A stretch of DNA of 41,761 nt, taken from assembly GCF_005503145.1 (NCBI RefSeq), contig NZ_SCNV01000067.1, positions 1 through 41,761 of the forward strand, read 5' to 3'. The notes under the pieces were generated by a model, which had not been told where the DNA came from, did no database searches, and saw only the letters and a program-made list of their open reading frames with translations. Origin of the DNA: Burkholderia sp. 4M9327F10. GTDB taxonomy: Bacteria > Pseudomonadota > Gammaproteobacteria > Burkholderiales > Burkholderiaceae. A program made the position numbers and the translations under genes. Positions 15,166-22,574 of this stretch are shown here, one piece after another; positions within the stretch are counted from its first letter, which is position 1; the number at the start of each line of letters is the position of its first letter.

Positions 15166-16548
15166 CTATGCCGGCTCGTGCGCCGGTGCAGCGTGCGCGC
15201 CGCCGCCTGCGCTTTCGTCCTTCAGACGCACGTAGGCTTCGATAATCGCCCGCGCCAGTTTCACACAGGTCAGCGGCGCCGATCCTTCCGCCTTGTTGTT
15301 CACCGCAATCACCACCGGCTGCCCGGCGATCGCATAACGGGCGGCCAGTTCGGCCAGCGCCGTGCGCGTGGCCGGATCTTCGTCGACCAGCCGGTCGAAC
15401 GGCTCGTACTTGGCCTTCGCCTGTTCGTACTTGAAGCCGCCGTGCAGGCTCCAGCGCACGATCAGCGGGCCGGCCGGCTCGCCGTCGAGCAGCGCGAGCG
15501 CGGCCGCCTGGCGCAGCGGCTCCGGCATGCGCGCATGAATCCCCACGCAATACCGCACCCCAGCCGCTTTCAGCGTGCGGATGAAGCGCGGCGTCAGCAG
15601 GCAGGCGTCGCGAATCTCGACCGCGTAGCGCGTGCCTTCGGGCAAGGGCGGCAGCGCCGCAAGGAAGGCCGCGAGTTGCTCGATAAAGCCCGCCGGGTCG
15701 GCCAGCATCTGATCGGGCAGCGGCGAGAACTGGAACACCAGCGCGCCGGCCTTGGCGCCGAGGCCGTCGAGACATGGCCGCACGAACTCGTCGGCGGCCA
15801 GTTGGGCGTTCAGGAAGCACGGGTTGAGCGAGACCGGTTCGCCGCGCTCGGCGCGCACCGTGGCGTCCGTGACGAGAGCGGGCGCCTTGATGATGAAGCG
15901 GAAGTGTTCCGGCACCTGCTGCGCGTAGCGCAGGTAGTCGGTAACCGTGAGCGGCGCATAGAACGAGCGGTCGATGCTGACCGTGCGCAGCAGCGGATGC
16001 AGGCCGTAGGCGCTGAGGCCGTCGCGCGACAGTTTGCTGTTGCTGTAGTCGTCGCCGTAGACAATCCCCTTCCAGCCCGGAAACGACCACGTCGAGGTGC
16101 CCAGGTGAATCTGCGGCGGCAACCCGGCGGCGATTTCCAGTATCTCGGCAGAGGGTTCGGCCGCCAGCACTTCGCGGGCGCGGCGCTTTTTGGGGGCGGC
16201 GGTGGGCGCTTCGCGCGATTCGGCGTTGGTTTTGGCTTCCGGTTCCGTCTCGGCTTCGGTGGCCTCGGGCTCGTCTTCCTCTTCCCACAGCGAGGCGGCG
16301 AACGCATTGCGTGCCTGGCGCGTCCGGTTCGTGCCCGAAGCAATGCCTGAGTTGCTGCCTGAATTGCTGCCTGAGTTGCTACCCGGCGCAGCTTGAGAGG
16401 CGGGCGCAAGCACGCTCGCCTCGACCGGCATGCCGAACAGATCCAGTTGCCCGGCGTCGGCCTCCGGCGTGGTCTTCTCTCCGTAAGCGTCAGTGCCCGT
16501 TGCCGCATGCGTCACTGACGGAAATTCGCGTGCTCCGCCTTCGTCCAT
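15166..16548 (-). CDS. DUF72 (YecE-like) TIM-barrel protein with a clamp-binding-like motif
   Basis: 460-residue protein of unknown function. The DUF72 domain occupies roughly residues 145-440 (start IHLGTSTWSFPGWKGIVYGDDYS, later RYAVEIRD and IVRWSLHGGF, end VIAVNNKAEGSAPL). The N-terminal 140 residues are low complexity. They contain QLDLF at residues 34-38, a SGSN repeat at about 56-68, and an acidic stretch. QLDLF fits the published bacterial sliding-clamp-binding consensus QL[SD]LF. The ribosome-binding site is weak. The function of DUF72 is not established; similarity of fold to metal-dependent TIM-barrel enzymes has been discussed. The gene has no clear functional link with its neighbours. 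Confidence 0.82.
   Translation of the reverse strand: MDEGGAREFPSVTHAATGTDAYGEKTTPEADAGQLDLFGMPVEASVLAPASQAAPGSNSGSNSGSNSGIASGTNRTRQARNAFAASLWEEEDEPEATEAETEPEAKTNAESREAPTAAPKKRRAREVLAAEPSAEILEIAAGLPPQIHLGTSTWSFPGWKGIVYGDDYSNSKLSRDGLSAYGLHPLLRTVSIDRSFYAPLTVTDYLRYAQQVPEHFRFIIKAPALVTDATVRAERGEPVSLNPCFLNAQLAADEFVRPCLDGLGAKAGALVFQFSPLPDQMLADPAGFIEQLAAFLAALPPLPEGTRYAVEIRDACLLTPRFIRTLKAAGVRYCVGIHARMPEPLRQAAALALLDGEPAGPLIVRWSLHGGFKYEQAKAKYEPFDRLVDEDPATRTALAELAARYAIAGQPVVIAVNNKAEGSAPLTCVKLARAIIEAYVRLKDESAGGGAHAAPAHEPA
16345..16380 (-). repeat. Three 12-bp coding repeats in the DUF72 gene
   Basis: GCCTGAGTTGCT, GCCTGAATTGCT and GCCTGAGTTGCT follow one another on the plus strand and encode Ser-Asn-Ser-Gly units on the minus strand. 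The period is a multiple of 3, so copy changes would keep the frame. Confidence 0.85.
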
Positions 16549-16571
16549 CGATTTCCGGTCTTGCTGTCAAA

Positions 16572-16618
16572 GGTTGCGCCGGAGCGGCTGCGCGGCGGTG
16601 CTGTGCTCCGGCGCAACC
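16572..16618 (-). terminator. Probable terminator after cfa
   Basis: Perfect 14-bp arms (16572-16585 and 16605-16618) enclose a 19-base loop just 3' of the cfa stop. On the minus strand only TTT follows, so termination strength is uncertain. It also lies just upstream of the DUF72 gene, and a TTGACA hexamer reads on the minus strand at 16570-16565. Confidence 0.55.
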
Positions 16619-16621
16619 GCC

Positions 16622-17836
16622 TCACAGCGGTTTGTCGTACATGTATCGCCGCGACCACGGCAAGGTCTTTGCGCTGCGGCCGCTCTTGCGGCACACCACC
16701 TGGTAGATCGACACGTCGTCGTTCTCGAACGCATACGCGCAGCCGGCCAGATACACGCGCCAGATGCGGAATTTTTCGTCGTCGACGAGCTTGTGCGCCT
16801 CTTCCGCGTGGGTTTCGAAATTTTCCGCCCAGATATCGAGCGTGTGCGCATAGTGACGGCGCAGGCTTTCGACGTCAACCGCTTCGAGGCCGCCGCGCTG
16901 CATCGATTCGAGTGCGAGACTGATATGCGGCAGTTCGCCGTCCGGGAACACGTAACGGTCAATGAACTCGCCGCCGCCAAGCGCCGTTTCGCCGCTGTCC
17001 GAATCGCTCGACGTGATGCCGTGATTCATCGCAATGCCGTCGTCCACCAGCAGATCGTGGATTTTTTGGAAATAGCCCGGCAGATTCTTGCGGCCGACGT
17101 GCTCGAACATGCCCACACTCGTGATGCGGTCGAACTGGCCTTCCACGTCGCGGTAGTCCTGCAGACGGATCTCGATCTTGTCTTCGAGACCGGCGGCCTT
17201 GACGCGCGCAGTCGCCAGATCGAACTGGTTCTGCGACAACGTGACGCCCAGACACTTCGCACCGAATTTCGACGCCGCCCTCAGGACGAGCGCGCCCCAG
17301 CCGCAGCCGATGTCGAGCAGACGCTGACCGGGCTGCAACTGGATCTTGGTGAGGATGTGGTCGATCTTCTTGATCTGCGCCGTGGCGAGATCTTCATCGC
17401 CGTTTTCGAAGTACGCACACGAGTACACCATGTTCTCGTCGAGCCACAGCTTGTAGAACTCGTTGGAGACGTCGTAGTGATACTGGATGGCCTTCTTGTC
17501 CGACGATTTCGAGTGATTGAAGTAGCGCCGCACGCGCGCCAGCTTGCTCGCACTGGTGACGGTGCTGCGCGCCAGCGAGTAGCCGATGTTGATGATGTCC
17601 GACAGCTTGCCTTCGATGTCGATCTTGCCTTTGACGTACGCTTCGCCGAGATTGTCGAGGCTGGGCTCGAGCAGATACGGCAACGCGGTCGCGCTCTTCA
17701 CATGCAACGTGACCTGAGGCGCGGCAAACTGCCCGAAGTCATGTTGCTGGCCATCCCAAAGCACAAGGCGTGCTGGCAGGTTCGCCTTGGTTTTTACGTC
17801 TTCCACCCACTGCGCCAGCTTTTTCTCCCAGAACAT
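16622..17836 (-). CDS. cfa: Cyclopropane-fatty-acyl-phospholipid synthase
   Basis: 404-residue SAM-dependent enzyme that adds a methylene bridge to unsaturated acyl chains of membrane phospholipids, usually at stationary phase or under acid stress. A conserved N-terminal region comes first, then IQYHYDVSNEFYKLWLDENM, the SAM-binding motif LLDIGCGWGAL, GVTLSQNQ, and the MFEHVG and FIDRYVFPDGELP segments typical of the family. GGAGA lies upstream of the ATG. It is downstream of pdxH on the same strand with a 150-bp gap, so it may have its own promoter. A strong hairpin follows the stop. Confidence 0.95.
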   Translation of the reverse strand: MFWEKKLAQWVEDVKTKANLPARLVLWDGQQHDFGQFAAPQVTLHVKSATALPYLLEPSLDNLGEAYVKGKIDIEGKLSDIINIGYSLARSTVTSASKLARVRRYFNHSKSSDKKAIQYHYDVSNEFYKLWLDENMVYSCAYFENGDEDLATAQIKKIDHILTKIQLQPGQRLLDIGCGWGALVLRAASKFGAKCLGVTLSQNQFDLATARVKAAGLEDKIEIRLQDYRDVEGQFDRITSVGMFEHVGRKNLPGYFQKIHDLLVDDGIAMNHGITSSDSDSGETALGGGEFIDRYVFPDGELPHISLALESMQRGGLEAVDVESLRRHYAHTLDIWAENFETHAEEAHKLVDDEKFRIWRVYLAGCAYAFENDDVSIYQVVCRKSGRSAKTLPWSRRYMYDKPL

Positions 17837-17986
17837 GTGATTTCTCCGTGTCCGATGAAATACAAAGCAAAGCTCTTCAGGTTGCTACGTGCCGTGGCCC
17901 GATTCCCAGGCCTCGATGGCCGCGCAATCCTGCCGGTGCGCGCGCTACTTCTACGGCAGATCGGGCGCGCCGGCGTTGATTGAGTT

Positions 17987-18628
17987 TCAGGGCGACAGCC
18001 GGGCGATCTGCCACTCGCCGCCTTCTGCCGCACGCGTGTAGAGCAGCCGGTCGTGCAGGCGCGACGGCCTGCCTTGCCAGAATTCTATGGCGTCCGGCGC
18101 GAGCCGGTAGCCGCCCCAGTGCGGTGGCCGCGGCGGATGCTCGCCGTATTGCGCGCTGATTTGCTTCTCGCGCGCTTCCAGCACCGCGCGGTTTTCGATC
18201 ACCTGACTCTGCTCCGACGCCCACGCGCCGATCCGCGAACCGAGCGGACGCGAGTGGAAGTACTGGTCGCTTTCGGCCGGGCTCGTTTTCACGACCGCGC
18301 CTTCAATGCGCACCTGGCGCTCCAGTTCGATCCAGTAGAACAGCAGGCTCGCGTGCGGATTGTCCGCGAGCTCGCGGCCCTTGCGGCTATCGTAGTTGGT
18401 GAAGAACACAAAGCCGCGTTCGTCGACGCCCTTGATGAGCACGATCCGGGCCGAGGGGCGGCCGCGCGAATCGACCGTCGCGAGCGTCATGGTATTCGGC
18501 TCGGGCAGTTTCGCCTCGACGGCCTGGGCAAACCATGTGTCGAATTGGCGAAACGGGTTCGGGTCGACATCCGCGACATCCAGTGAACCCAGCGAATAGT
18601 TTTTTCGAAGTTCGGCGAGTGAGGTCAT
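17987..18628 (-). CDS. pdxH: Pyridoxine/pyridoxamine 5'-phosphate oxidase
   Basis: 213-residue FMN enzyme that makes pyridoxal 5'-phosphate from PNP or PMP. The layout matches PdxH: N-terminal LRKNYSLGSLDVADVDPNPFRQF, then RPSARIVLIKGVDERGFVFFTNYDSRKGREL, and the C-terminal WGGYRLAPDAIEFWQGRPSRLHDR containing the active-site residues. The length is as in other bacteria. PLP is the cofactor of kynureninase in this window, but there is no operon link. A TATACT -10 candidate lies about 30 bases upstream of the ATG. Confidence 0.97.
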   Translation of the reverse strand: MTSLAELRKNYSLGSLDVADVDPNPFRQFDTWFAQAVEAKLPEPNTMTLATVDSRGRPSARIVLIKGVDERGFVFFTNYDSRKGRELADNPHASLLFYWIELERQVRIEGAVVKTSPAESDQYFHSRPLGSRIGAWASEQSQVIENRAVLEAREKQISAQYGEHPPRPPHWGGYRLAPDAIEFWQGRPSRLHDRLLYTRAAEGGEWQIARLSP

Positions 18629-18656
18629 GTTCTTATGCAGACGCTTCAGTTAGGCC

Positions 18657-18662
18657 AGTATA
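18657..18662 (-). promoter_or_regulatory. Possible -10 element of pdxH
   Basis: TATACT reads on the minus strand from 18662 to 18657 within TTAGCTATACTGG, about 28 bases before the ATG. A convincing -35 is not visible. Confidence 0.4.
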
Positions 18663-18920
18663 GCTAAGGTAGGAATTTCCTGCGTGCGCCGCGACAATGG
18701 GCAGGGCGCCTCGCAGGCAGGACGTGAGCGTCGGTTATGACGCGTTCAGGCAAAATAGCGGATTCGCGCCGGCGTGTGTTTCTCGCCTGTGTGGCCGGGT
18801 GCCGTTTGCTTGCGCTTCGACAGCTTTTGTCTGCTTTTCGGTTTGCTGACTGATGTGCTGTTGTGTCGGTTGGCTCATGCGCTTTCCGGCGCTCATTTCG
18901 CCGCTTTTTTGTTTGCTTCC

Positions 18921-19820
18921 ATGTCCGTCCCCGACGAGCCCCAGACCATGTCGACGCCTAGTCCTGCCGTTGTTTCCGATCTTACTACCAGCCCCGGCGG
19001 CTTTGAAGCCGCCGACCATGCGCGGCGTTTTGGCGGCATTGCCCGGCTGTATGGCGCACCGGCGCTGGCGGCGTTCGAGCGCGCGAGCGTCGCGGTGATC
19101 GGCATCGGCGGGGTGGGCTCGTGGGTGGCGGAGGCGTTGGCGCGCAGCGCGGTGGGTTCTCTGACCCTGATCGATCTGGATAACGTGGCGGAGAGCAACA
19201 CCAACCGGCAGATCCATGCGCTCGACGGCAACTACGGCAAGCCGAAAGTCGAAGCGATGGCTGAGCGGATCAGGCAGATCAATCCGCTATGCAAGGTGCG
19301 CCTCGTCGAGGACTTCATCGAGCCGGACAATTTTGCGGCGCTGCTGGGCGGCGGTTTCGACTACGTGGTCGATGCGATTGACAGCGTGCGCACCAAGACC
19401 GCGCTGATTGCATGGTGTGTCGAGCAGGGGCAGCGGTTGATCACGGTGGGCGGTGCGGGCGGCCAGCTCGACCCGACGCGCATCCGTATCGACGATCTGG
19501 CGCTGACGATTCAGGACCCGCTGCTTTCGAAAGTGCGTGCGCAACTGCGCAAGCAGCACGGTTTTCCGCGCGGACCGAAGGCGAAATTCAAGGTGAGTGC
19601 GGTGTATTCGGACGAGCCGCTGATCTATCCCGAAGCGGCGGTGCCGGCCGGCGCCGATGAGCAAACCGAGGAACTGGCGACGCCGCTGCCGTCCACGCCG
19701 GCCGGTCCGGTCGGGCTGAACTGCGCGGGATTTGGCTCTAGCGTATGCGTGACGGCGAGCTTTGGCTTCGCCGCGGCTGCGCATGTGCTGCGCGCGCTGG
19801 GGCAGGGCGCGGCAACTTAG
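18921..19820 (+). CDS. tcdA: tRNA threonylcarbamoyladenosine dehydratase (ThiF/E1 family)
   Basis: ATP-dependent enzyme of the ThiF/MoeB fold that cyclises t6A to ct6A at position 37 of ANN-decoding tRNAs. The core begins RRFGGIARLYG. The nucleotide-binding loop is VIGIGGVGSWVAEALARS, followed by LIDLDNVAESNTNRQIHAL, VVDAIDSVRTK, GGAGGQLDPTRI and a C-terminal GFGSSVCVTASFGF, all matching TcdA (CsdL). The start is uncertain: ATG 18921 and ATG 18948 both lack a clear ribosome-binding site, and an in-frame ATG at 18774 adds a hydrophobic non-homologous stretch. The gene is divergent from pdxH across about 290 bp. Confidence 0.92.
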   Translation: MSVPDEPQTMSTPSPAVVSDLTTSPGGFEAADHARRFGGIARLYGAPALAAFERASVAVIGIGGVGSWVAEALARSAVGSLTLIDLDNVAESNTNRQIHALDGNYGKPKVEAMAERIRQINPLCKVRLVEDFIEPDNFAALLGGGFDYVVDAIDSVRTKTALIAWCVEQGQRLITVGGAGGQLDPTRIRIDDLALTIQDPLLSKVRAQLRKQHGFPRGPKAKFKVSAVYSDEPLIYPEAAVPAGADEQTEELATPLPSTPAGPVGLNCAGFGSSVCVTASFGFAAAAHVLRALGQGAAT

Positions 19821-19852
19821 GCGGGAGGCCGGGCTAAGCCGGCCCCGTCAGA

Positions 19853-20701
19853 TCAGAACAGCGCTGCGCTCAGCTTGCGCCGCCATTGCGAGACGATTTC
19901 CGGCTGGTGCGCCGCCAGATCGAATACGGACAGCATCGTCTTGCGGCCGATGTCGTCGCGGAACGTGCGGTCGCGCTGCACGATGGCGAGCAGATGCTCT
20001 AGCGCCCCGGCGTAGTTGCGGCGGGCGATCAGGGCGCTCGCGAGGTCGAAACGCGCTTCCAGGTCGCCGGGCTCGGCAGCCACGCGGGCTTCCAGCGCGT
20101 CGGTGGGCGGCAGGTCAGCCACCGCGTCCAGGGCGTCGAGGCGCGTCTTGATCGCGTTGAAGCGGGCGTCGATGCCTTGCGTGGTTTTCGGCGCCAGCAG
20201 ATCCACCTGGTTGCGCGCTTCGTCGATGTGATTGTCTTCCAGCAGAAGCTCGATCAGATCGAGGCGCGCGTCGTCGTAGCCCGGGTCATACGCGAGGGCG
20301 GCTTTGAGTGCGTCGTACGCGTCTTCGCGGCGGCCCTCGGCAATCGCCACCTGCGCTTCGGCGCGCGCGGCGTCGGCGCCCTGCGGCACCAGCCGGTCAA
20401 GGAACTCGCGCAACTGACCCTCCGGCAGCACGCCGACGAACTGGTCGACGGGGCGTCCATCAGCAAATGCCATGACATGCGGAATGCTGCGCACCTGAAA
20501 ATGCGCCGCCAGTTCCTGGTTTTCGTCGACGTTCACCTTCACGAGTTTCCACTTGCCGGCGTACTCGGCCTCGAGTTTCTCCAGCATCGGGCCGAGCGTC
20601 TTGCACGGGCCGCACCACGGCGCCCAGAAGTCGACCAGCACGGGGGCAAGCGTCGAGGCGGTGATGACATCCTTCTCGAAAGTGGCCAGGGTTGTTTCCA
20701 T
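19853..20701 (-). CDS. cnoX: Thioredoxin-TPR co-chaperone (CnoX/YbbN type)
   Basis: 282-residue protein with an N-terminal thioredoxin domain (about residues 1-110) and a C-terminal TPR-like region (about 115-280). The active site is WAPWCGPCK with Cys30 and Cys33, i.e. a full redox CGPC, whereas E. coli CnoX has a non-canonical pair. The family acts as a holdase and delivers clients to GroEL or DnaK under oxidative stress. ATG 20701 has GAGGA upstream. An in-frame ATG at 20761 has none. It is convergent with tcdA, with a GGCCGG/CCGGCC hairpin between them (19827-19844). Confidence 0.92.
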   Translation of the reverse strand: METTLATFEKDVITASTLAPVLVDFWAPWCGPCKTLGPMLEKLEAEYAGKWKLVKVNVDENQELAAHFQVRSIPHVMAFADGRPVDQFVGVLPEGQLREFLDRLVPQGADAARAEAQVAIAEGRREDAYDALKAALAYDPGYDDARLDLIELLLEDNHIDEARNQVDLLAPKTTQGIDARFNAIKTRLDALDAVADLPPTDALEARVAAEPGDLEARFDLASALIARRNYAGALEHLLAIVQRDRTFRDDIGRKTMLSVFDLAAHQPEIVSQWRRKLSAALF

Positions 20702-20815
20702 TGCATCCTCGTCGGTATAACGGTTCGTGCCTGTATATGGGGGCGAATGCCGCGGGTTCAATGTCTGCCCGCCGCAGATTCAGAGCGTGCTGGGCGCGCG
20801 ATGCGCCGGGCGTGC

Positions 20816-21697
20816 TTAATGCGCCTTGCGTTCGGGCAGCGGAATCCACTCCGTCTCACCGGGCACCTGGCCCATTTCCTGGTGGGTCCATGCGAGCTTC
20901 GCCTGCTCGATTTTCTCACGCGAACTGGCGACGAAATTCCATTCGATAAAGCGTTCGCCGTCCAGTTTTTCGCCGCCGAGCACCATCACGGTGGCGCCGT
21001 TGCTGCTGGCGAGCGTGACCGTTTCGTCGAGCGCCAGCACGGCCATCTGGCCGACTTCGAGCGGCGCGCCGTCGATCTCCAGATCGCCGTCCACCAGATA
21101 GACGCCGCGCTCCTCGTGCTCCGGCTCAAGTGCGAACGCGCCGCCCGGCGTGAAATAGGCGGCCACATACAGCGTGCCCGAGAAGGTCGTCACCGGCGAG
21201 GTCTCGCCGAACGCCGTGCCGGCGATGACGCGCAGCCTGACGCCGTTGCGTTCGATTTCCGGCAGCGTGGCGGCGGGGTGGTGCTCGAAGGACGGCTCGA
21301 CCTCTTCGTGGTCGAGCGGCAGCGCGACCCAGGTCTGGATGCCGTGCATGGTCTGGCCTTGGGCGCGGTCCTCGGCGGGCGTGCGTTCCGAATGGACGAT
21401 GCCGCGGCCGGCGGTCATCCAGTTGACGTCGCCGGGGACGATTTTCTGCTCCGAGCCGATGCTGTCGCGATGCATGATGGCCCCTTCGAACAGATAGGTG
21501 ACGGTGGCGAGGCCGATATGCGGATGCGGCCGCACGTCGAGGCCGACGCCCGGCGCGAGCGTGGCGGGGCCCATGTGGTCGAAGAAGATGAACGGCCCGA
21601 TCAGGCGCGCGGCCATCGCCGGCAGCACGCGGCGTACCGTCAGGTTGCCGACATCGCGCAGGTGGGGCTTGAGGACTGCTTTGATCGAGGAGGACAT
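20816..21697 (-). CDS. Pirin family protein
   Basis: 293-residue bicupin protein. The N-terminal pirin domain carries the metal ligands His58 and His60 (RPHPHIG), His102 and Glu104 (IVHSER), the same set as in human pirin and E. coli YhhW. The C-terminal pirin domain spans about residues 160-270. Some bacterial members are quercetin 2,3-dioxygenases and others bind regulatory partners, so the physiological role here is open. It is on the minus strand upstream of cnoX (114-bp gap) and divergent from the vapBC genes. Confidence 0.92.
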   Translation of the reverse strand: MSSSIKAVLKPHLRDVGNLTVRRVLPAMAARLIGPFIFFDHMGPATLAPGVGLDVRPHPHIGLATVTYLFEGAIMHRDSIGSEQKIVPGDVNWMTAGRGIVHSERTPAEDRAQGQTMHGIQTWVALPLDHEEVEPSFEHHPAATLPEIERNGVRLRVIAGTAFGETSPVTTFSGTLYVAAYFTPGGAFALEPEHEERGVYLVDGDLEIDGAPLEVGQMAVLALDETVTLASSNGATVMVLGGEKLDGERFIEWNFVASSREKIEQAKLAWTHQEMGQVPGETEWIPLPERKAH

Positions 21698-21779
21698 GGG
21701 GCAGGCTCAGGGTGGGTGGAGGATGCGGTCATTCTACTGGTGTGCGGGGGATGATGCTGTTTGGGAGGACAGATGCACT

Positions 21780-21835
21780 ATGTACACACATGTATTTACA
21801 TTGCCGGCTTCGAAGCCTATAGTACATCCATGTAC
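21780..21835 (+). promoter_or_regulatory. vapBC promoter with nested operator palindromes
   Basis: -35 TTTACA (21795-21800) and -10 TATAGT (21818-21823) are separated by 17 bp. A perfect 12-bp palindrome GGCTTCGAAGCC (21806-21817) fills the spacer and abuts the -10. A second inverted repeat GTACAT-CC-ATGTAC (21822-21835) overlaps the -10 and start region. ATGTAC and ATGTAT motifs at 21780-21795 overlap the -35. This is the expected form of a site autorepressed by the VapB-VapC complex. Confidence 0.75.
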
Positions 21836-21856
21836 ATCCGTAGTTGGGAGTTCAAT

Positions 21857-22093
21857 ATGCATACGACCAAAGTCTTCAGGAATGGCAATTCGCAGGCCGT
21901 GCGCATTCCTGCTGAACTGGCTTACGAGCGTAGCGATCTCGAGGTCGAGATCGAGCGTGTCGGCGACGAACTGCACATCCGTCCAATGCGGCGTCCGCTA
22001 GCGGGCGTGTTGAAAAAATTCGCGAAATTCGGGCCGGATTTCATGGTGGATGGGCGCGGTGACCATGAGCAGGCCGAGCGCGAGGATCTGTAA
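21857..22093 (+). CDS. vapB: VapB-type antitoxin (AbrB-like swapped-hairpin)
   Basis: 78-residue antitoxin. The N-terminal AbrB/MazE-like DNA-binding hairpin reads MHTTKVFRNGNSQAVRIPAE, characteristic of the VapB family partnered with PIN toxins. The C-terminal part (GVLKKFAKFGPDFMVDGR) would wrap and inhibit the toxin. GGGAG lies six bases before ATG 21857. An in-frame ATG at 21761 is upstream of the promoter and can be excluded. The stop overlaps the toxin start by one base (TAATG), so translation is coupled. With VapC it should repress its own promoter. Confidence 0.93.
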   Translation: MHTTKVFRNGNSQAVRIPAELAYERSDLEVEIERVGDELHIRPMRRPLAGVLKKFAKFGPDFMVDGRGDHEQAEREDL

Positions 22094-22494
22094 TGCCGCG
22101 TTACATGCTCGACACCAACATGTGCCTCTACCTGATGAAGAACCAGCCGGAGCAGGTCGCCGAGCGTTTTGCCGAGTGTTTTGTCGGCGATGTGGTGATG
22201 TCGGCGATTACGTATGCCGAGCTGGAATTTGGCGTGACCGTCTCGGCGAACCGTGCGCGTGAGCGGCGAAATCTCGCTGCCCTGATCGAAGACATTCCGG
22301 TGCAGCCGTTCGACAGCGCCGCGGCAAGCGCCTATGGGCCAATTCGGGAGGCTACCCGTGAGCGCAAGCAGGACCAGCTCGACAAGCTGATTGCGGCGCA
22401 TGCCTTATCAATGGACGTGGTGCTGGTGACCAACAACGAACGGGATTTCGTCGCCTATCCGGGCGTGAGAATCGAAAACTGGCTCAACGCCTGA
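22093..22494 (+). CDS. vapC: VapC toxin, PIN-domain ribonuclease
   Basis: 133-residue PIN-domain endoribonuclease. The acidic metal-binding residues are in place: Asp7 (MLDTN), Glu43 (TYAELEFG), Asp97 (QLDKLIAAHA) and the C-terminal TNNERDF. The sequence type resembles VapC toxins that cut initiator tRNA in the anticodon loop; that target is inference. All key residues are intact, so the toxin is probably active and held by the VapB antitoxin encoded immediately upstream. The pair sits alone between a pirin gene and eamA, with no sign of a mobile element. Confidence 0.94.
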   Translation: MPRYMLDTNMCLYLMKNQPEQVAERFAECFVGDVVMSAITYAELEFGVTVSANRARERRNLAALIEDIPVQPFDSAAASAYGPIREATRERKQDQLDKLIAAHALSMDVVLVTNNERDFVAYPGVRIENWLNA

Positions 22495-22574
22495 AGCCCT
22501 TACCCCAGCGTGGGCTATTGGGCCACTGGCTCCGCTAAACTGTCGGTCTTCCGAAAAGAACCAAGGAGACGGCC

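Noticed and set aside
15139..16350. 403-codon open frame on the plus strand
   Set aside because: It is antisense to the DUF72 gene, whose translation has clear family motifs. The antisense product is Arg-rich and unrecognisable.
16493..17983. 496-codon open frame on the plus strand
   Set aside because: It is the antisense shadow of cfa, which has an intact SAM site and family-wide motifs.
20177..21754. 525-codon open frame on the plus strand
   Set aside because: It spans antisense across two real genes, cnoX and the pirin gene, and their gap. No motif is recognisable.
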